DNA of 54,598 nucleotides from an uncultured Prevotella sp. (GCA_946540435.1 CAMNII010000013.1:1-54598); one strand, 5' to 3'; counted from the stretch's first letter, positions 32,729 to 42,196 are shown. The notes: a model not told the origin generated them from the sequence alone. Program-made: numbers and translations.

Positions 32729-34996
32729 ATGAAAAAAAATGTATTGCTATGGACGCTGCTCTGCCTCTCGGCAATGACGGCACAGGCTCAGGGAGACATG
32801 GACACCTTCATCAGCCGACTCATGGCCAAGATGACGATAGAAGAGAAAATCGGACAGCTGAACCTGCAGGTGGGCGGCGACATCACCACCGGACAGCCGC
32901 AAGACACGGAGATTGGCAGGCTCATCGTCGAAGGCAAGGTGGGTGGCGTGTTCAATGTCAAGGGTCGCGAGAAAATCAAAGCCCTGCAGCTCGCTGCCGT
33001 GAAGGAGAGCCGCCTGGGCATCCCCCTGCTGGTGGGCATGGATGTCATCCACGGCTACGAGACCATCTTCCCCATTCCCCTGGCCTTGTCGTGCTCATGG
33101 GACGAAGCAGCTGTGGAAGAGGCCGCAGGTATCGCCGCCAAGGAGGCTACGGCCGACGGCATCTGCTGGACCTTCTCACCGATGGTCGATATCGCCCTCG
33201 ACGCCCGTTGGGGACGCATCGCCGAGGGCAATGGCGAAGACCCGTTCCTCGGCAGCCGCCTGGCCGCCGCTTACGTGCGCGGCTATCAGCAATCCTCCCT
33301 CAGCCCCCGTCCCCTGATGGCCTGCGTCAAGCACTATGCCCTGTATGGTGCTGCCGAAGCCGGCCGCGACTACAACACCGTCGACATGAGCCACTGGCGC
33401 ATGTACAACCAGTACCTCCCACCCTACAAAGCCGCCGTGGAGGCCGGCGTAGGCTCCGTCATGTCGGCATTCAACATCGTCGACGGGCAGCACGCCACCG
33501 CCAACCGCTGGCTGCTCACCGACGTCCTGCGCAACGAATGGAAGTTCAACGGCTTCGTCGTCACCGACTACGGGTCGATCGGCGAGATGGAGGTGCACGG
33601 CTTCGGCGACCTGAAGCAGAACGCCGCCCAGGCCCTCCGTGCGGGAACAGACATGGACATGTGCTCGCAGGGATTCCTCAAGACGCTGACGGCATCGCTG
33701 GCCGACGGCACGATAACAGCGGATGACATCAACAAGGCCTGCCGCCGCATCCTTGAGGCGAAATACAAACTCGGACTCTTCGACGACCCTTATCAGTACG
33801 TCGCTGACAGCAGACAACCCTCACCCGACATCTACAGCGATGAGAACCGGCAGAAAGCACGCGACATCGCCGCAGAGACCTTCGTGCTGCTGAAGAACAA
33901 GGACAACGTGCTGCCACTGGCAAAGACAGGAACGATAGCCCTCATCGGACCACTGGCCGACACCCGCGCAAATATGGCCGGCACCTGGTGCGTGGCCTAT
34001 ACCCCCGACCGCTACAGCACACTGAAGGAGGCCATGCAACGGGCCGTAGGCAACCGGGCCAAGGTGGTCTGTGCGCAAGGGTCGAACCTCACCCGCGACG
34101 CCGTCCTACAGGAAGATGCGGAATTTGGCAGGACCATCCCCCGCGTCGATGAAAAGGAGGCCCACGACGAAGCGATGAGGGTGGCCCGCGACGCCGATGT
34201 CATCGTCTGTGCCATGGGCGAGTGTGCCGACTTCTCCGGTGAGGCCTCCAGCAGGGCCTTCCTCGAGATGCCCGACGTGCAGCGCGAGCTCCTGGCAGAC
34301 CTCGTCACCCTGGGCAAGCCCGTTGTCCTGCTGCATTTCTCCGGGCGCCCCACCATCCTGACCTGGGAGAACGAGCACGTCGATGCCATCCTGAACGTGT
34401 GGTTCGGCGGCTCCGAGGCCGGTGATGCCATCTGCGACGTGCTCTTCGGCGACAAGGTGCCGAGTGGAAAACTCACGACGAGCTTCCCGCAGGCCGTCGG
34501 CCAGCTGCCACTCTATTACAACCACCTGAGAACAGGGCGTCCCGTGGACGATGATGCCGACAAGTTCTCGAAATTCGCCAGCAACTACCTCGACGTGCGC
34601 AACGACCCGCTCTACCCCTTCGGCTACGGCCTGTCGTACACCACCTTCGACTACAGCCCCGTCACCCTCAGCGCCGACCACATGACGGCCGACGGACAAC
34701 TGACGGCCACCGTCAGCGTGACCAATACGGGTCGCTACGATGCCGACGAGATTGTACAGCTGTACATCCACGACCGCTATGCCTCAACGGCACGCCCCGT
34801 GAAGGAGCTGAAGGGCTTCCAGCGCATCCATCTGAAGAAGGGTGAGCAGCGTGAGGTCACCTTTACCATCACTCCCGACCTGCTACGCTTCTATAACGCG
34901 CAGCTGGAATGGGTCCTTGAGCCAGGCACCTTCGACCTGATGGTCGGCCCCGACAGCAAACACCTGAAGACCACCACCTTCGAGGTCACGAAATAG
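32729..34996 (+). CDS. bglX: Glycoside hydrolase family 3 beta-glucosidase
   Basis: 755 aa with a signal peptide ending AMTAQAQG, so periplasmic. The GH3 N-terminal barrel carries the nucleophile motif GFVVTDYGSIGEM (Asp near residue 283) and the substrate motif CVKHYALYGAAEAGRDYN. The second alpha/beta domain begins near KARDIAAETFVLLKNKDNVL, and a C-terminal fibronectin-III-like domain ends the protein (ADEIVQLYIHDRYASTARPV). This is the BglX architecture and length: it removes terminal beta-linked glucose or xylose from oligosaccharides. It converges with the SusC-SusD operon and probably finishes the oligosaccharides imported by it. A repeat array and a strong terminator follow. Confidence 0.93.
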   Translation: MKKNVLLWTLLCLSAMTAQAQGDMDTFISRLMAKMTIEEKIGQLNLQVGGDITTGQPQDTEIGRLIVEGKVGGVFNVKGREKIKALQLAAVKESRLGIPLLVGMDVIHGYETIFPIPLALSCSWDEAAVEEAAGIAAKEATADGICWTFSPMVDIALDARWGRIAEGNGEDPFLGSRLAAAYVRGYQQSSLSPRPLMACVKHYALYGAAEAGRDYNTVDMSHWRMYNQYLPPYKAAVEAGVGSVMSAFNIVDGQHATANRWLLTDVLRNEWKFNGFVVTDYGSIGEMEVHGFGDLKQNAAQALRAGTDMDMCSQGFLKTLTASLADGTITADDINKACRRILEAKYKLGLFDDPYQYVADSRQPSPDIYSDENRQKARDIAAETFVLLKNKDNVLPLAKTGTIALIGPLADTRANMAGTWCVAYTPDRYSTLKEAMQRAVGNRAKVVCAQGSNLTRDAVLQEDAEFGRTIPRVDEKEAHDEAMRVARDADVIVCAMGECADFSGEASSRAFLEMPDVQRELLADLVTLGKPVVLLHFSGRPTILTWENEHVDAILNVWFGGSEAGDAICDVLFGDKVPSGKLTTSFPQAVGQLPLYYNHLRTGRPVDDDADKFSKFASNYLDVRNDPLYPFGYGLSYTTFDYSPVTLSADHMTADGQLTATVSVTNTGRYDADEIVQLYIHDRYASTARPVKELKGFQRIHLKKGEQREVTFTITPDLLRFYNAQLEWVLEPGTFDLMVGPDSKHLKTTTFEVTK

Positions 34997-35000
34997 AGAA

Positions 35001-35093
35001 GGAACATCCGGAAAGGCCGGAGAACCCGGAATTTCCGGAATACCCGGAATATCCGGAGAACCCGGAGAATCCGGAGAATCCGGAAAATCCGGC
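35001..35093. repeat. CCGGAAAAT-type 9-nt repeat array, second copy
   Basis: About ten units of CCGGARAAY/CCGGAATTT/CCGGAATAC in a 9-nt register, beginning 5 nt after the GH3 stop codon. Same sequence family as the array at 30254-30397. Confidence 0.9.
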
Positions 35094-35113
35094 CCCCAAG
35101 CTCCCCCTAAGCA

Positions 35114-35168
35114 GCTGGTGGCAGCCCGAGCGCGATTGCGCTCGGGCTGCCACCAGCCTTTGTTTTTT
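35114..35168 (+). terminator. Intrinsic terminator of the GH3 gene
   Basis: A perfect 20-bp stem (35114-35133 with 35138-35157; arm begins GCTGGTGGCAGCC) with a GATT loop, followed by CTTTGTTTTTT on the plus strand. The minus strand has no T-run after the hairpin. Confidence 0.93.
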
Positions 35169-35181
35169 GCCGCGATAGCTG

Positions 35182-36267
35182 TTATTCGAACCTCGGGGCT
35201 GTCCATCCCTCGGTGGGGGTGGCAGTGCCGACGAGCCATCCGTCCTCAGCGAACTGGAAGGGCTGCACGAAGACCGGCTTGCGGGCATAGCCGCTGGACA
35301 TGGTCTGCTGGTCGCCCTTGATGGCGTTATAGCAGAGGAACAGGTGTGAGCCCTCGGAGTTGATGAAAGCCCGCATGGGGTTGTCGACGACGTTATACAC
35401 GCCGTTGGCCGTGATGAGCTGTTCGCCCTTGCTGCCGTCGGCGAGGCTGACGCCACTCTTGTCGACATAAGGACCCATAGCCGTCGTGGCACGTGCATAG
35501 CGTATCTCGTTGTCAACGACACCGAAGAGGTAGAGGTCGCTCGACGAGGCATAGTACACGGCAACATTCTTGAATTCCGGACCGGCAATCTTCTCCGGCT
35601 CGGCAGAGGAGCCGATGGTGGCTCCCGTCTTGGAGAGTCCTACCTTCTGGATATACGTGCCGTCGGCAGTGGTATAGCAGAGGTAGTAGTTCTTCGACTG
35701 CACGAAGAAGAAGGGGTCGCTGACCTGTTGCGGGTCGTTCTTCAGGGGCACCATGCCGAGGTCGGTATATACGCCCTGTGCCGATGTTGCACTGGCACAT
35801 CCGATGCCATTCACCCCTTCGAGGGTATAGAAGAGCCAGTATTTGTTTCCGCTGTAGGTACGTGCGAAGTCAGCAGAGAGGGAGTTCACACGTGCCTCGC
35901 TTCCTTCCGTCGATACGGGGTATGAAGCCTGTGTGAAGGCGTCGGCCGTGAACTTATCCCATGTGGCAAGGTCGTTCGAGGTGAGCACGGGACACAGGTA
36001 GGTGAGTCCTTTTGCCCACTGTGTAGTAGTCGATATGGCGACATAGGCGCTGGCACCTTTGAGGATGGTACCTCCGTCGAGCGACGGTTCCCAGACAGGG
36101 TTATGGAAGCTGCTGTTGTCGGGGTTGACAGATCCTTCCCATGTGACGGTGTCGATGCCGTCGCCACCCATATCGGTGCAGCTGGTCAGTGCGCCCGTCA
36201 GCAGTCCCATGAGAGAGCCGGCACAGAGGACGCTCATCGCTAATGATTTTATGCTGTTTGTCTTCAT
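35182..36267 (-). CDS. GH43-like beta-propeller lipoprotein
   Basis: 361 aa from the ATG at 36267 (MKTNSIKSLAMSVL); the frame extends two codons further only with TTG. Lipobox GALTSCTDM. The repeated blade-like strands (AYVAISTTTQW, NKYWLFYTLEG, KNYYLCYTTADG, DLYLFGVVDNEIRYARAT, HLFLCYNAIKG) suggest a five-bladed propeller as in GH43/GH32 enzymes. The usual N-terminal catalytic Asp-Pro appears as WEPSLDGG, so catalysis is uncertain; it may be a surface glycan-binding protein instead. Last gene of the SusC-SusD operon, 47 nt after susD. Confidence 0.65.
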   Translation of the reverse strand: MKTNSIKSLAMSVLCAGSLMGLLTGALTSCTDMGGDGIDTVTWEGSVNPDNSSFHNPVWEPSLDGGTILKGASAYVAISTTTQWAKGLTYLCPVLTSNDLATWDKFTADAFTQASYPVSTEGSEARVNSLSADFARTYSGNKYWLFYTLEGVNGIGCASATSAQGVYTDLGMVPLKNDPQQVSDPFFFVQSKNYYLCYTTADGTYIQKVGLSKTGATIGSSAEPEKIAGPEFKNVAVYYASSSDLYLFGVVDNEIRYARATTAMGPYVDKSGVSLADGSKGEQLITANGVYNVVDNPMRAFINSEGSHLFLCYNAIKGDQQTMSSGYARKPVFVQPFQFAEDGWLVGTATPTEGWTAPRFE

Positions 36268-36314
36268 AATCAAATCATTAATTACTAATTACTCTTTTCT
36301 ATTAATACCTTCCA

Positions 36315-37931
36315 TCAATAGCCCGGGTTCTGGGTGAGGTCGGGACGGAGGTTGATTTCGTGGTTGGGGATGCACCAGAGGTGGCTGATGCCCAGACGGT
36401 AGGTCTTGAAGTCTTCATCGCGCTCGGCGAGCTCATTGATCTTCGACTGGTCGTGGATGTCGCCCCAGCGGTCGAGGTCGAACCAGCGCTCGCACTCTCC
36501 GCAGAGCTCGAGCAGGCGCTCGTGCTTGATCTGCGCCATGAGGGCATCATAGGTCTGGAAGTTGGCAGGGTCGAGGTCGGACATGTTGACACGGCGGCGT
36601 ACCTTGTTCAGGTATTCCACGGCGACGGCACGGTCGCCACCAAGCTCGTTGAGCACCTCGGCATACATCATATAGACGTCGGCAAGGCGCAGGATGCGGA
36701 TGTTCACACCCGTCACGTAGCCTTCGCCGGTGGCACTCGGGTCGTTCTCCACGCTGGTGTACTTCTTCCAGTAGCATTTCTTCTGGAAAGGCTCCACATA
36801 GTTCCACTCCTGCCACGTCTTACCGTAGTAGACGGCTGTCGTGGTCTCGGGTTCGTTGTCGTCGTAGTAGAACAGGGTGTGGAACTTACGCATGTCGATA
36901 TTGCCGTCCTTGTCGCGCTCCTCGTTGAAGGCGTCGAGGAGCCACTCGCGTGCAGAACCGTCGTCCCACGACAGACCGGAGCCGGAGCCGGCATAGAGTC
37001 CGAGGAACTTCGGACGCTGGTTGCCCACTTCCTTACCGTTGATGGTTCCCTCTTTGAAGTTGATCTCGAAGAGCGACTCCTTGTTGTTCTCGTTAGCCTC
37101 GGTGAAGTTATCCATCCAGTTGGGTACGAGGTCGTAGATGCCCAGTGCGAAGATGTCTTCGATGTTCTTCTTAGCGGCAGCCCAGTAGGCCTGTGCCTGC
37201 ATGGCATCCTGGTTCTCGGCGTCCCACGGACGGTGGCACTTCATACCGGCCAGCTGCATGTTCATGCGGGCCATCATGCCGAGTGCTCCGCCCTTCGTGG
37301 CACGTCCGGCCTCGGAGGCTGGCCATGTGGTGGGCAGCAGCTCGGATGCCTTGGTGAAGTCGTCGAGGGCCTGCTTGTAGAGGTCTTCCTGCAGTCCGAT
37401 GGGACCGTTCACCTCTACGGAGCTGGTCTGCAGTGGACCTTTGCCGTAGATGCCGGCGATGGCCCAGAAGGCGACGCCGCGGATGAAGTATCCCTGTCCG
37501 AGGATTTTGTTGGCCTCTTCCTGTGAGAAGAGCTCGTAGCCATGGTCGTTCATATTGTCGATGACCTGGTTGACATAGTAGAGGCTGTTGTACATCGCCT
37601 GCCAGGGCAGGTTCAGTCCTTCGTTGGAGTCGTAGTTATACGATGACATGACGAAGTTGGCATCGCCGATGAATTCGGGGTTGGGGCTGTTGCTCCATCC
37701 CTCGTCGCCCTTGAGGACGGTGAGCACCTGGAACCAGCGGCTGAAGTATCCCGGGCGGCGCCAGGTGGAATAGGCGGCGGTGAGGCCTTCGTTGAACTGG
37801 TCGGTGGTCTGCCAGAAGGTGTCGGCGGTCTCGAGGTTGGGATCCTGCAGCGACAGCCAGTCGTCGTCGCACGAGGTGAGGCCTCCTGCGAGAGCTCCGA
37901 CCAGGATGATATTTAATAAGAACTTTTTCAT
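36315..37931 (-). CDS. SusD/RagB-family glycan-binding lipoprotein
   Basis: 538 aa from the ATG at 37931 (MKKFLLNIILVGALAGG); an ATG three codons earlier is equally possible. Lipobox GGLTSCDDD. It has the SusD order: N-terminal TPR-like helices with SLQDPNLETADTFWQTTDQF, an internal variable region, and the C-terminal RagB/SusD signature NIRILRLADVYMMYAEVLNE, then NKVRRRVNMSDL. SusD sits on the outer face of the outer membrane as a lid on the SusC transporter and captures oligosaccharides. It is 46-56 nt downstream of susC. Confidence 0.95.
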   Translation of the reverse strand: MKKFLLNIILVGALAGGLTSCDDDWLSLQDPNLETADTFWQTTDQFNEGLTAAYSTWRRPGYFSRWFQVLTVLKGDEGWSNSPNPEFIGDANFVMSSYNYDSNEGLNLPWQAMYNSLYYVNQVIDNMNDHGYELFSQEEANKILGQGYFIRGVAFWAIAGIYGKGPLQTSSVEVNGPIGLQEDLYKQALDDFTKASELLPTTWPASEAGRATKGGALGMMARMNMQLAGMKCHRPWDAENQDAMQAQAYWAAAKKNIEDIFALGIYDLVPNWMDNFTEANENNKESLFEINFKEGTINGKEVGNQRPKFLGLYAGSGSGLSWDDGSAREWLLDAFNEERDKDGNIDMRKFHTLFYYDDNEPETTTAVYYGKTWQEWNYVEPFQKKCYWKKYTSVENDPSATGEGYVTGVNIRILRLADVYMMYAEVLNELGGDRAVAVEYLNKVRRRVNMSDLDPANFQTYDALMAQIKHERLLELCGECERWFDLDRWGDIHDQSKINELAERDEDFKTYRLGISHLWCIPNHEINLRPDLTQNPGY

Positions 37932-37986
37932 ACGTTTCATTCTTTCGTTATTGTTCATTATTCTTTCCTCATTACACATTTCTCTT

Positions 37987-40900
37987 TTAGAAGGTCACCT
38001 GCAGGCCGAAGTTCACCTGGCGCATTGAGGGGTACTGTCCGCTGTCGATGCCCTGTGCATAGACATAGTAACAGATGATGTCGGGGTCGTAGCCCTTATA
38101 TCCGGTGAGGGTGATGAGGTTGGTGCCGCTCACGTATGCGCGTACCTTTTGTAGATAGATCTTCTGTGAGAGGTTGGCAGGGAGGGTGTATCCCAGCTGT
38201 ACGTTCTTCAGGCGGAAATAGGTGCCGTTCTCGAGGAAGCGGTCGCAGTACTCGATATTGTTGGAGGTCGTTCCGGCGAGCATGCGGGGATATTCGGCAG
38301 AGGGGTTGTCCCATGTCCACGGGGTGACGTCGGCGGGAATGTTGTCGACGTTGAAGTTCAGGAGGTTCTTGCGCAGCTGGTTGTAGATCTTGTTGCCAAA
38401 CTTTCCTGCCCAGAACATGTTGAAGTCGAAGTTCTTCCATGCCAGACTGACATTCACGCCCAACTCGAACTTCGGCAGCGGTGAGCCGCACCAGGTGCGG
38501 TCGTTGGTGTCAATCTGTCCGTCCTGGTTGACGTCGACATAGCGCACGTCGCCGGGCTTGGCATCGGGCTGGATGAGGCGCACGGTACCGTCGTCAAGGG
38601 TGACGGTATGGTTATACACCTCGTCCATGGACTGGAAGATGCCATCGAAGGGGATGAGGTAGAAGTCGCTGATGGAGCGTCCCACCTCGGTACGTGTGTA
38701 CGACTGCATGTTGAACGCCTCGCCCATACGCAGCACCTTGTTGCGGATGGTCGAGAGGTTGGCCGATGCGGAGTAGGAGAAGTCGCCGATCTTGTCGCGC
38801 CAGCCGATGTTCAGTTCGATACCGGTATTACGCATCTCACCGTAGTTGGTCCATACGGAACCGACACCCGTCGACCAGGCCTCGGGCTTGTTCAGCAGCA
38901 GGTCGGTGGACTTGGCGTTGAACCATTCGAACGTACCGAACAGGCGGCTGCCAAAGAGGTTGAAGTCGATACCGATATTGGTGGTGGTCTTCGTCTCCCA
39001 TCCCAGGTTGACATTCGTCATGGCGCTCTGTGTAGCACCGGAGAGCACCGTCTCGTTCTTCGACGGACCGAAGATGGCATAGAAGCCTTCGTAGGGACCG
39101 CTGTGGTCGATGCTGGGGATATACTGGTAGTTGCCGAGGGACTGCATGTCACCCACCTTACCCCATGAGGCACGGAGCTTCAGGTTGTCGACGACATTCT
39201 TATAGGGTTCCCAGAACTTCTCCTCGGAGATGCGCCAGCCGAGTGACAGCGAGGGGAAGTAGCCGCGGCGGTGGCTCGGTCCGAACTTCGACGAGCCGTC
39301 ACTGCGGAAGTTAAACTGTGCGAGGTAGCGGCCGTCGTAGCTGTAGTCCACACGACCGATATACGACAGCTGGCGGCGCTCCTGCTCGGAACCCGACATG
39401 TCATGCTTGTCGTTGGAGAGGTCGATCTCGACAAGGCCTTTCACCTGCTGGTCGTAGCCTATGCCTTCGAGCCAATGCCAGTTCACGTCCTCGGCGGTAT
39501 GACCGATGAGTGCGGTGACATGATGCTTGCCGAAGGTATTCTCATAGGTCAGCGTGTTCTCCAGGATGGTCGTGGCACGCTGGTCGCGGTTGTCATAGAG
39601 GGCATCGGTGAAATGGGTCTCGATGGAGTTCATACGCACGGTATAGCCGTAGTCGAAGTTCTTATGACGGCCAAACCAGGCATCGACACCGAAGTTGAGC
39701 TTGTATGTGAAGTGCTTGAAGAGCTTCAGCTCGGCAAAGGCATTGGCGATGACGCGGTTGTTCACCGACAGGTCCTGATAGCGCTGCTGCTCGCCGATGG
39801 GGTTGCTGGTATAGGTCAGGAAGTTTCCGTTGCCATAGCCGAAGCCGCCGCGGCCTGAGAGCTCGTCGGGGTCGTAGACGGGGATGACGCTCGGCATCGA
39901 CAGCGTATTCCAGAAGCTGCCGCCCGTGGTCTCGTGGCTGATGGTATGCTGGAAGGTGCTGTTGGCACCGATCTTCAGGATGCCATACGTGGCATCGGCA
40001 TTGAGGCGTGCGGTGAAGCGCTGATACTCCGGTCCGTCGATGACACCTGTCTGGTCCATATATCCTGCACCAAGCGCCATGTTCACATTGTCGGAACCCT
40101 GGGCATAGAGCACGTTATAGTCCTGGGTGAAACCAGTCTGGAACTTGGCCTTCTGCCAGTCGGTATAGGGTATCTGCTGACCTATCATGTCAATGGCATA
40201 CTGATGGGCGGGCCACACCTCGCCGGCATTCAGATAGGCCTGCTCGTTGTAGCGCATGAAGTCGGTGGCCGACATCATGTCGATCTTCTTCGGCATGTCG
40301 GTAACACTCCATGTGGCGGTCACGTCGAGTGTAGGCTGTCCCTTCTTACCCTTCTTGGTCTCGATGATGATGACACCATTGGCACCGCGCGCACCATAGA
40401 TGGCAGCGGCAGAGGCATCCTTCAGCACCTGCATAGACTCAATCTCATTGGGGTTCAGATGGTTCACATCATTGACAATCATGCCGTCGAGGACGTAGAG
40501 GGGACCAACCGTGTTGAACGAACCCACACCACGGATCTGCACCTGGCTCATCTGGCCCGGGGCACCCGTCGTCGATACCGACACACCAGGCACCTGACCC
40601 TGCAGCATCTCGTAGATGTTCGTGGCGGCCGTCTTCTTGGCTTCCTTCATGTCCACCACGCCGACAGCACCTGTCAGGTCGGCCTTCTTCTGTGTGCCGT
40701 AGCCGATGACGACGACATCATTAAGACTCTGTACCTCGGTCTTCATCTCGACATCGACGATGCGGCGGTTGCCCACCTTCACGGTCTCGTCTTCATAACC
40801 CAGATACGAAAACAACAAGCGCTCGCCACCCTCAACCTTGATGGCATAGTCACCATCAAGACCGGTGACAGCCATTGCCTGTGAGTCCAGCGATTTCACG

Positions 40901-41034
40901 GTGACGCCGATGAGCGGCTCACCCGTCGAGGCATCGGTGACCACTCCCTTCACATCCTGAGCTGTCAGGGCCACAGGCCACAGCGCAAGAAGGAGGAAGA
41001 ACAACGATGTCCGCATTAGAAATTGTTTCTTCAT
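37987..41034 (-). CDS. SusC/RagA-family TonB-linked outer-membrane transporter
   Basis: 1015 aa. Signal peptide ending VALTAQD, carboxypeptidase-regulatory-like domain (GVVTDASTGEPLIGVTVKSL), TonB box region and plug (DVVVIGYGTQKKADLTGAVG; VRGVGSFNTVGPLYVLDGMI-like motif), then the 22-strand barrel ending MRQVNFGLQVTF with the terminal Phe. It imports oligosaccharides through the outer membrane using TonB energy, with SusD as partner. No HTCS, SusR or ECF/anti-sigma pair is next to it, so the inducer is not predictable. Promoter at 41083. Confidence 0.96.
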   Translation of the reverse strand: MKKQFLMRTSLFFLLLALWPVALTAQDVKGVVTDASTGEPLIGVTVKSLDSQAMAVTGLDGDYAIKVEGGERLLFSYLGYEDETVKVGNRRIVDVEMKTEVQSLNDVVVIGYGTQKKADLTGAVGVVDMKEAKKTAATNIYEMLQGQVPGVSVSTTGAPGQMSQVQIRGVGSFNTVGPLYVLDGMIVNDVNHLNPNEIESMQVLKDASAAAIYGARGANGVIIIETKKGKKGQPTLDVTATWSVTDMPKKIDMMSATDFMRYNEQAYLNAGEVWPAHQYAIDMIGQQIPYTDWQKAKFQTGFTQDYNVLYAQGSDNVNMALGAGYMDQTGVIDGPEYQRFTARLNADATYGILKIGANSTFQHTISHETTGGSFWNTLSMPSVIPVYDPDELSGRGGFGYGNGNFLTYTSNPIGEQQRYQDLSVNNRVIANAFAELKLFKHFTYKLNFGVDAWFGRHKNFDYGYTVRMNSIETHFTDALYDNRDQRATTILENTLTYENTFGKHHVTALIGHTAEDVNWHWLEGIGYDQQVKGLVEIDLSNDKHDMSGSEQERRQLSYIGRVDYSYDGRYLAQFNFRSDGSSKFGPSHRRGYFPSLSLGWRISEEKFWEPYKNVVDNLKLRASWGKVGDMQSLGNYQYIPSIDHSGPYEGFYAIFGPSKNETVLSGATQSAMTNVNLGWETKTTTNIGIDFNLFGSRLFGTFEWFNAKSTDLLLNKPEAWSTGVGSVWTNYGEMRNTGIELNIGWRDKIGDFSYSASANLSTIRNKVLRMGEAFNMQSYTRTEVGRSISDFYLIPFDGIFQSMDEVYNHTVTLDDGTVRLIQPDAKPGDVRYVDVNQDGQIDTNDRTWCGSPLPKFELGVNVSLAWKNFDFNMFWAGKFGNKIYNQLRKNLLNFNVDNIPADVTPWTWDNPSAEYPRMLAGTTSNNIEYCDRFLENGTYFRLKNVQLGYTLPANLSQKIYLQKVRAYVSGTNLITLTGYKGYDPDIICYYVYAQGIDSGQYPSMRQVNFGLQVTF

Positions 41035-41082
41035 TGATTTAGTGTAATTATGTTTATTTACTCATTTTCGATTTAAGCGGTG

Positions 41083-41114
41083 CAAAGGTACAAATAAGTA
41101 AGCGAAAAGCAAAA
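41083..41114 (-). promoter_or_regulatory. Promoter of the SusC-SusD operon
   Basis: Minus-strand TACCTTTG (41083-41090), then TTTTG (41110-41114) 19 bp upstream. The block 41081-41156 is nearly identical to the promoter block of the outer-membrane protein gene at 43764-43838. Confidence 0.85.
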
Positions 41115-41218
41115 GGAAAACTTGTTTTTCTTTTCATTCCCGCACGAAACAACCTTCTTTTATCCCTCATCTAAACCCTCCTCCCCCCTCATGGTCAACA
41201 CGGAAAGGGGTGTTGCTC

Positions 41219-41249
41219 TTGCGGGGAAAGAAAAAACGCCGTAACTTTG
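41219..41249 (+). promoter_or_regulatory. Promoter of the HU-related gene
   Basis: TTG (41219-41221), 20 bp, TAACTTTG (41242-41249). The leader to the ATG at 41383 is about 125 nt, long for this window. Bases 41115-41218 hold only promoter-upstream sequence. Confidence 0.7.
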
Positions 41250-41382
41250 CATCGTCAAAAGAAATCGACAAGGAGTCCGGTCGACAACCGCTGACACTCA
41301 TGATGACCGCCGGCACGTCAGAATGAACGATAACCAACAACACATTCATTAACCATTAAAATCTAAAGAAAGGAAAAACATT

Positions 41383-41826
41383 ATGGCAGTTTATTACAAG
41401 CTTTACCAGGAGAAGCGCGAAGGCGCAAAGTATGAGAACAAGTGGTACGCACGGGCAAAGATCACCGGGCAGGTAACCCTCCGCCAGCTCGCCAAGACCA
41501 TCGAGGCCAATGTCAGCGTGAAGGAGAGCGACGTCTATGCCGTGCTCATCGAGATGGTGAACGCCATGCGCAACGAACTCTTGAACTCCCACTCTGTGAA
41601 GGTCGACCGCCTCGGCATCTTCTCCGTGGGCATGAGCACCGCTCCCGCCGAGTCGGCAGCCGCCTTCACCGCCAACGCCAACGTACGCGGCCTCCACATC
41701 AACTTCCTCCCCGAGCAGCTCTACCTCAGCGGCACCGGAAAGGGTAAGCGCCCCACCACTACCCTCCTCGCCGGAGCAAAGGTGCGCGAACTCCCGAAGA
41801 ACGACGTGGACACCAGCAAGCCCTAA
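41383..41826 (+). CDS. HU-related DNA-binding protein
   Basis: 147 aa. It belongs to the Bacteroidota group of HU-like proteins with a modified N-terminus (MAVYYKLYQEKR) and a long basic tail, rather than to canonical 90-residue HU. The HU core is visible: TLRQLAKTIEANVSVKESDV, then VDRLGIFSVGM. The beta-arm region (NVRGLHINFLPEQLY) lacks the RxPxT tip of HU, and the C-terminus is Lys/Asp/Thr rich. Function in vivo is not established for this group; it usually lies before a smalltalk ORF, as here. Confidence 0.85.
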   Translation: MAVYYKLYQEKREGAKYENKWYARAKITGQVTLRQLAKTIEANVSVKESDVYAVLIEMVNAMRNELLNSHSVKVDRLGIFSVGMSTAPAESAAAFTANANVRGLHINFLPEQLYLSGTGKGKRPTTTLLAGAKVRELPKNDVDTSKP

Positions 41827-41828
41827 GC

Positions 41829-41976
41829 AATGAGAAATTAGAAATGAGAAATGAGAAATTATGATTAGCCCTTGCGGTCAGCGTTCGCATGGTTTTTCGT
41901 GCACTTTAACGTTTCCTAATGAGGTCTTGGTAATCATAATCACTCATTACTAATTACTAATTACTAATTACTAATT
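41829..41976. repeat. Two heptad repeat tracts before the smalltalk ORF
   Basis: Tract 1 (41832-41859) is GAGAAAT, TAGAAAT, GAGAAAT, GAGAAAT. Tract 2 (41942-41976) is ACTCATT followed by four ACTAATT. Between them, ATTATGATTA (41858-41867) and its exact reverse complement (41931-41940) could pair and loop out about 63 nt. Confidence 0.85.
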
Positions 41977-41985
41977 AAATCTGTT

Positions 41986-42096
41986 ATGAAGAAGGATTTT
42001 TGGAAGCAGCTCATTCAGGTGATCATCACTATTCTGACGGCCATTGCCACCACCATCGGCACCACATCGTGCATAGGCTATTGGTCGATACACTAA
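41986..42096 (+). CDS. Smalltalk protein
   Basis: 36 aa, too short for most ORF callers: MKKDFWKQLIQVIITILTAI followed by ATTIGTTSCIGYWSIH. A basic N-terminus and one hydrophobic segment with a Cys resemble the tiny Bacteroidota family called smalltalk protein, which is typically found just after a HU-related gene and often before an N-acetylmuramoyl-L-alanine amidase. The HU neighbour is present here; the amidase is not, a repeat array being in its place. The hydrophobic segment ending TTSC could be a lipobox-like signal. Function unknown. Confidence 0.8.
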   Translation: MKKDFWKQLIQVIITILTAIATTIGTTSCIGYWSIH

Positions 42097-42143
42097 CCCG
42101 TCGGCAGTCAGCATGCTGACCGATGAACGGGGATATTCATCAC

Positions 42144-42196
42144 AAAGCCCCGGCCTCATGGTCTCCCGTTAAGGATATCCATGCCGCCGGGGCTTT
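42144..42196 (+). terminator. Long stem-loop after the smalltalk ORF
   Basis: An 11-bp perfect arm pair (AAAGCCCCGGC 42144-42154 with GCCGGGGCTTT 42186-42196), continued inward by CATGG/CCATG after a 2x2 internal loop. The TTT at the base is short, so this is terminator-like rather than a textbook terminator. Confidence 0.65.

Noticed and set aside
32749..33726. 325-codon plus ORF inside the GH3 gene
   Set aside because: Alternative-frame shadow, Arg/His/Gly rich, no motif.
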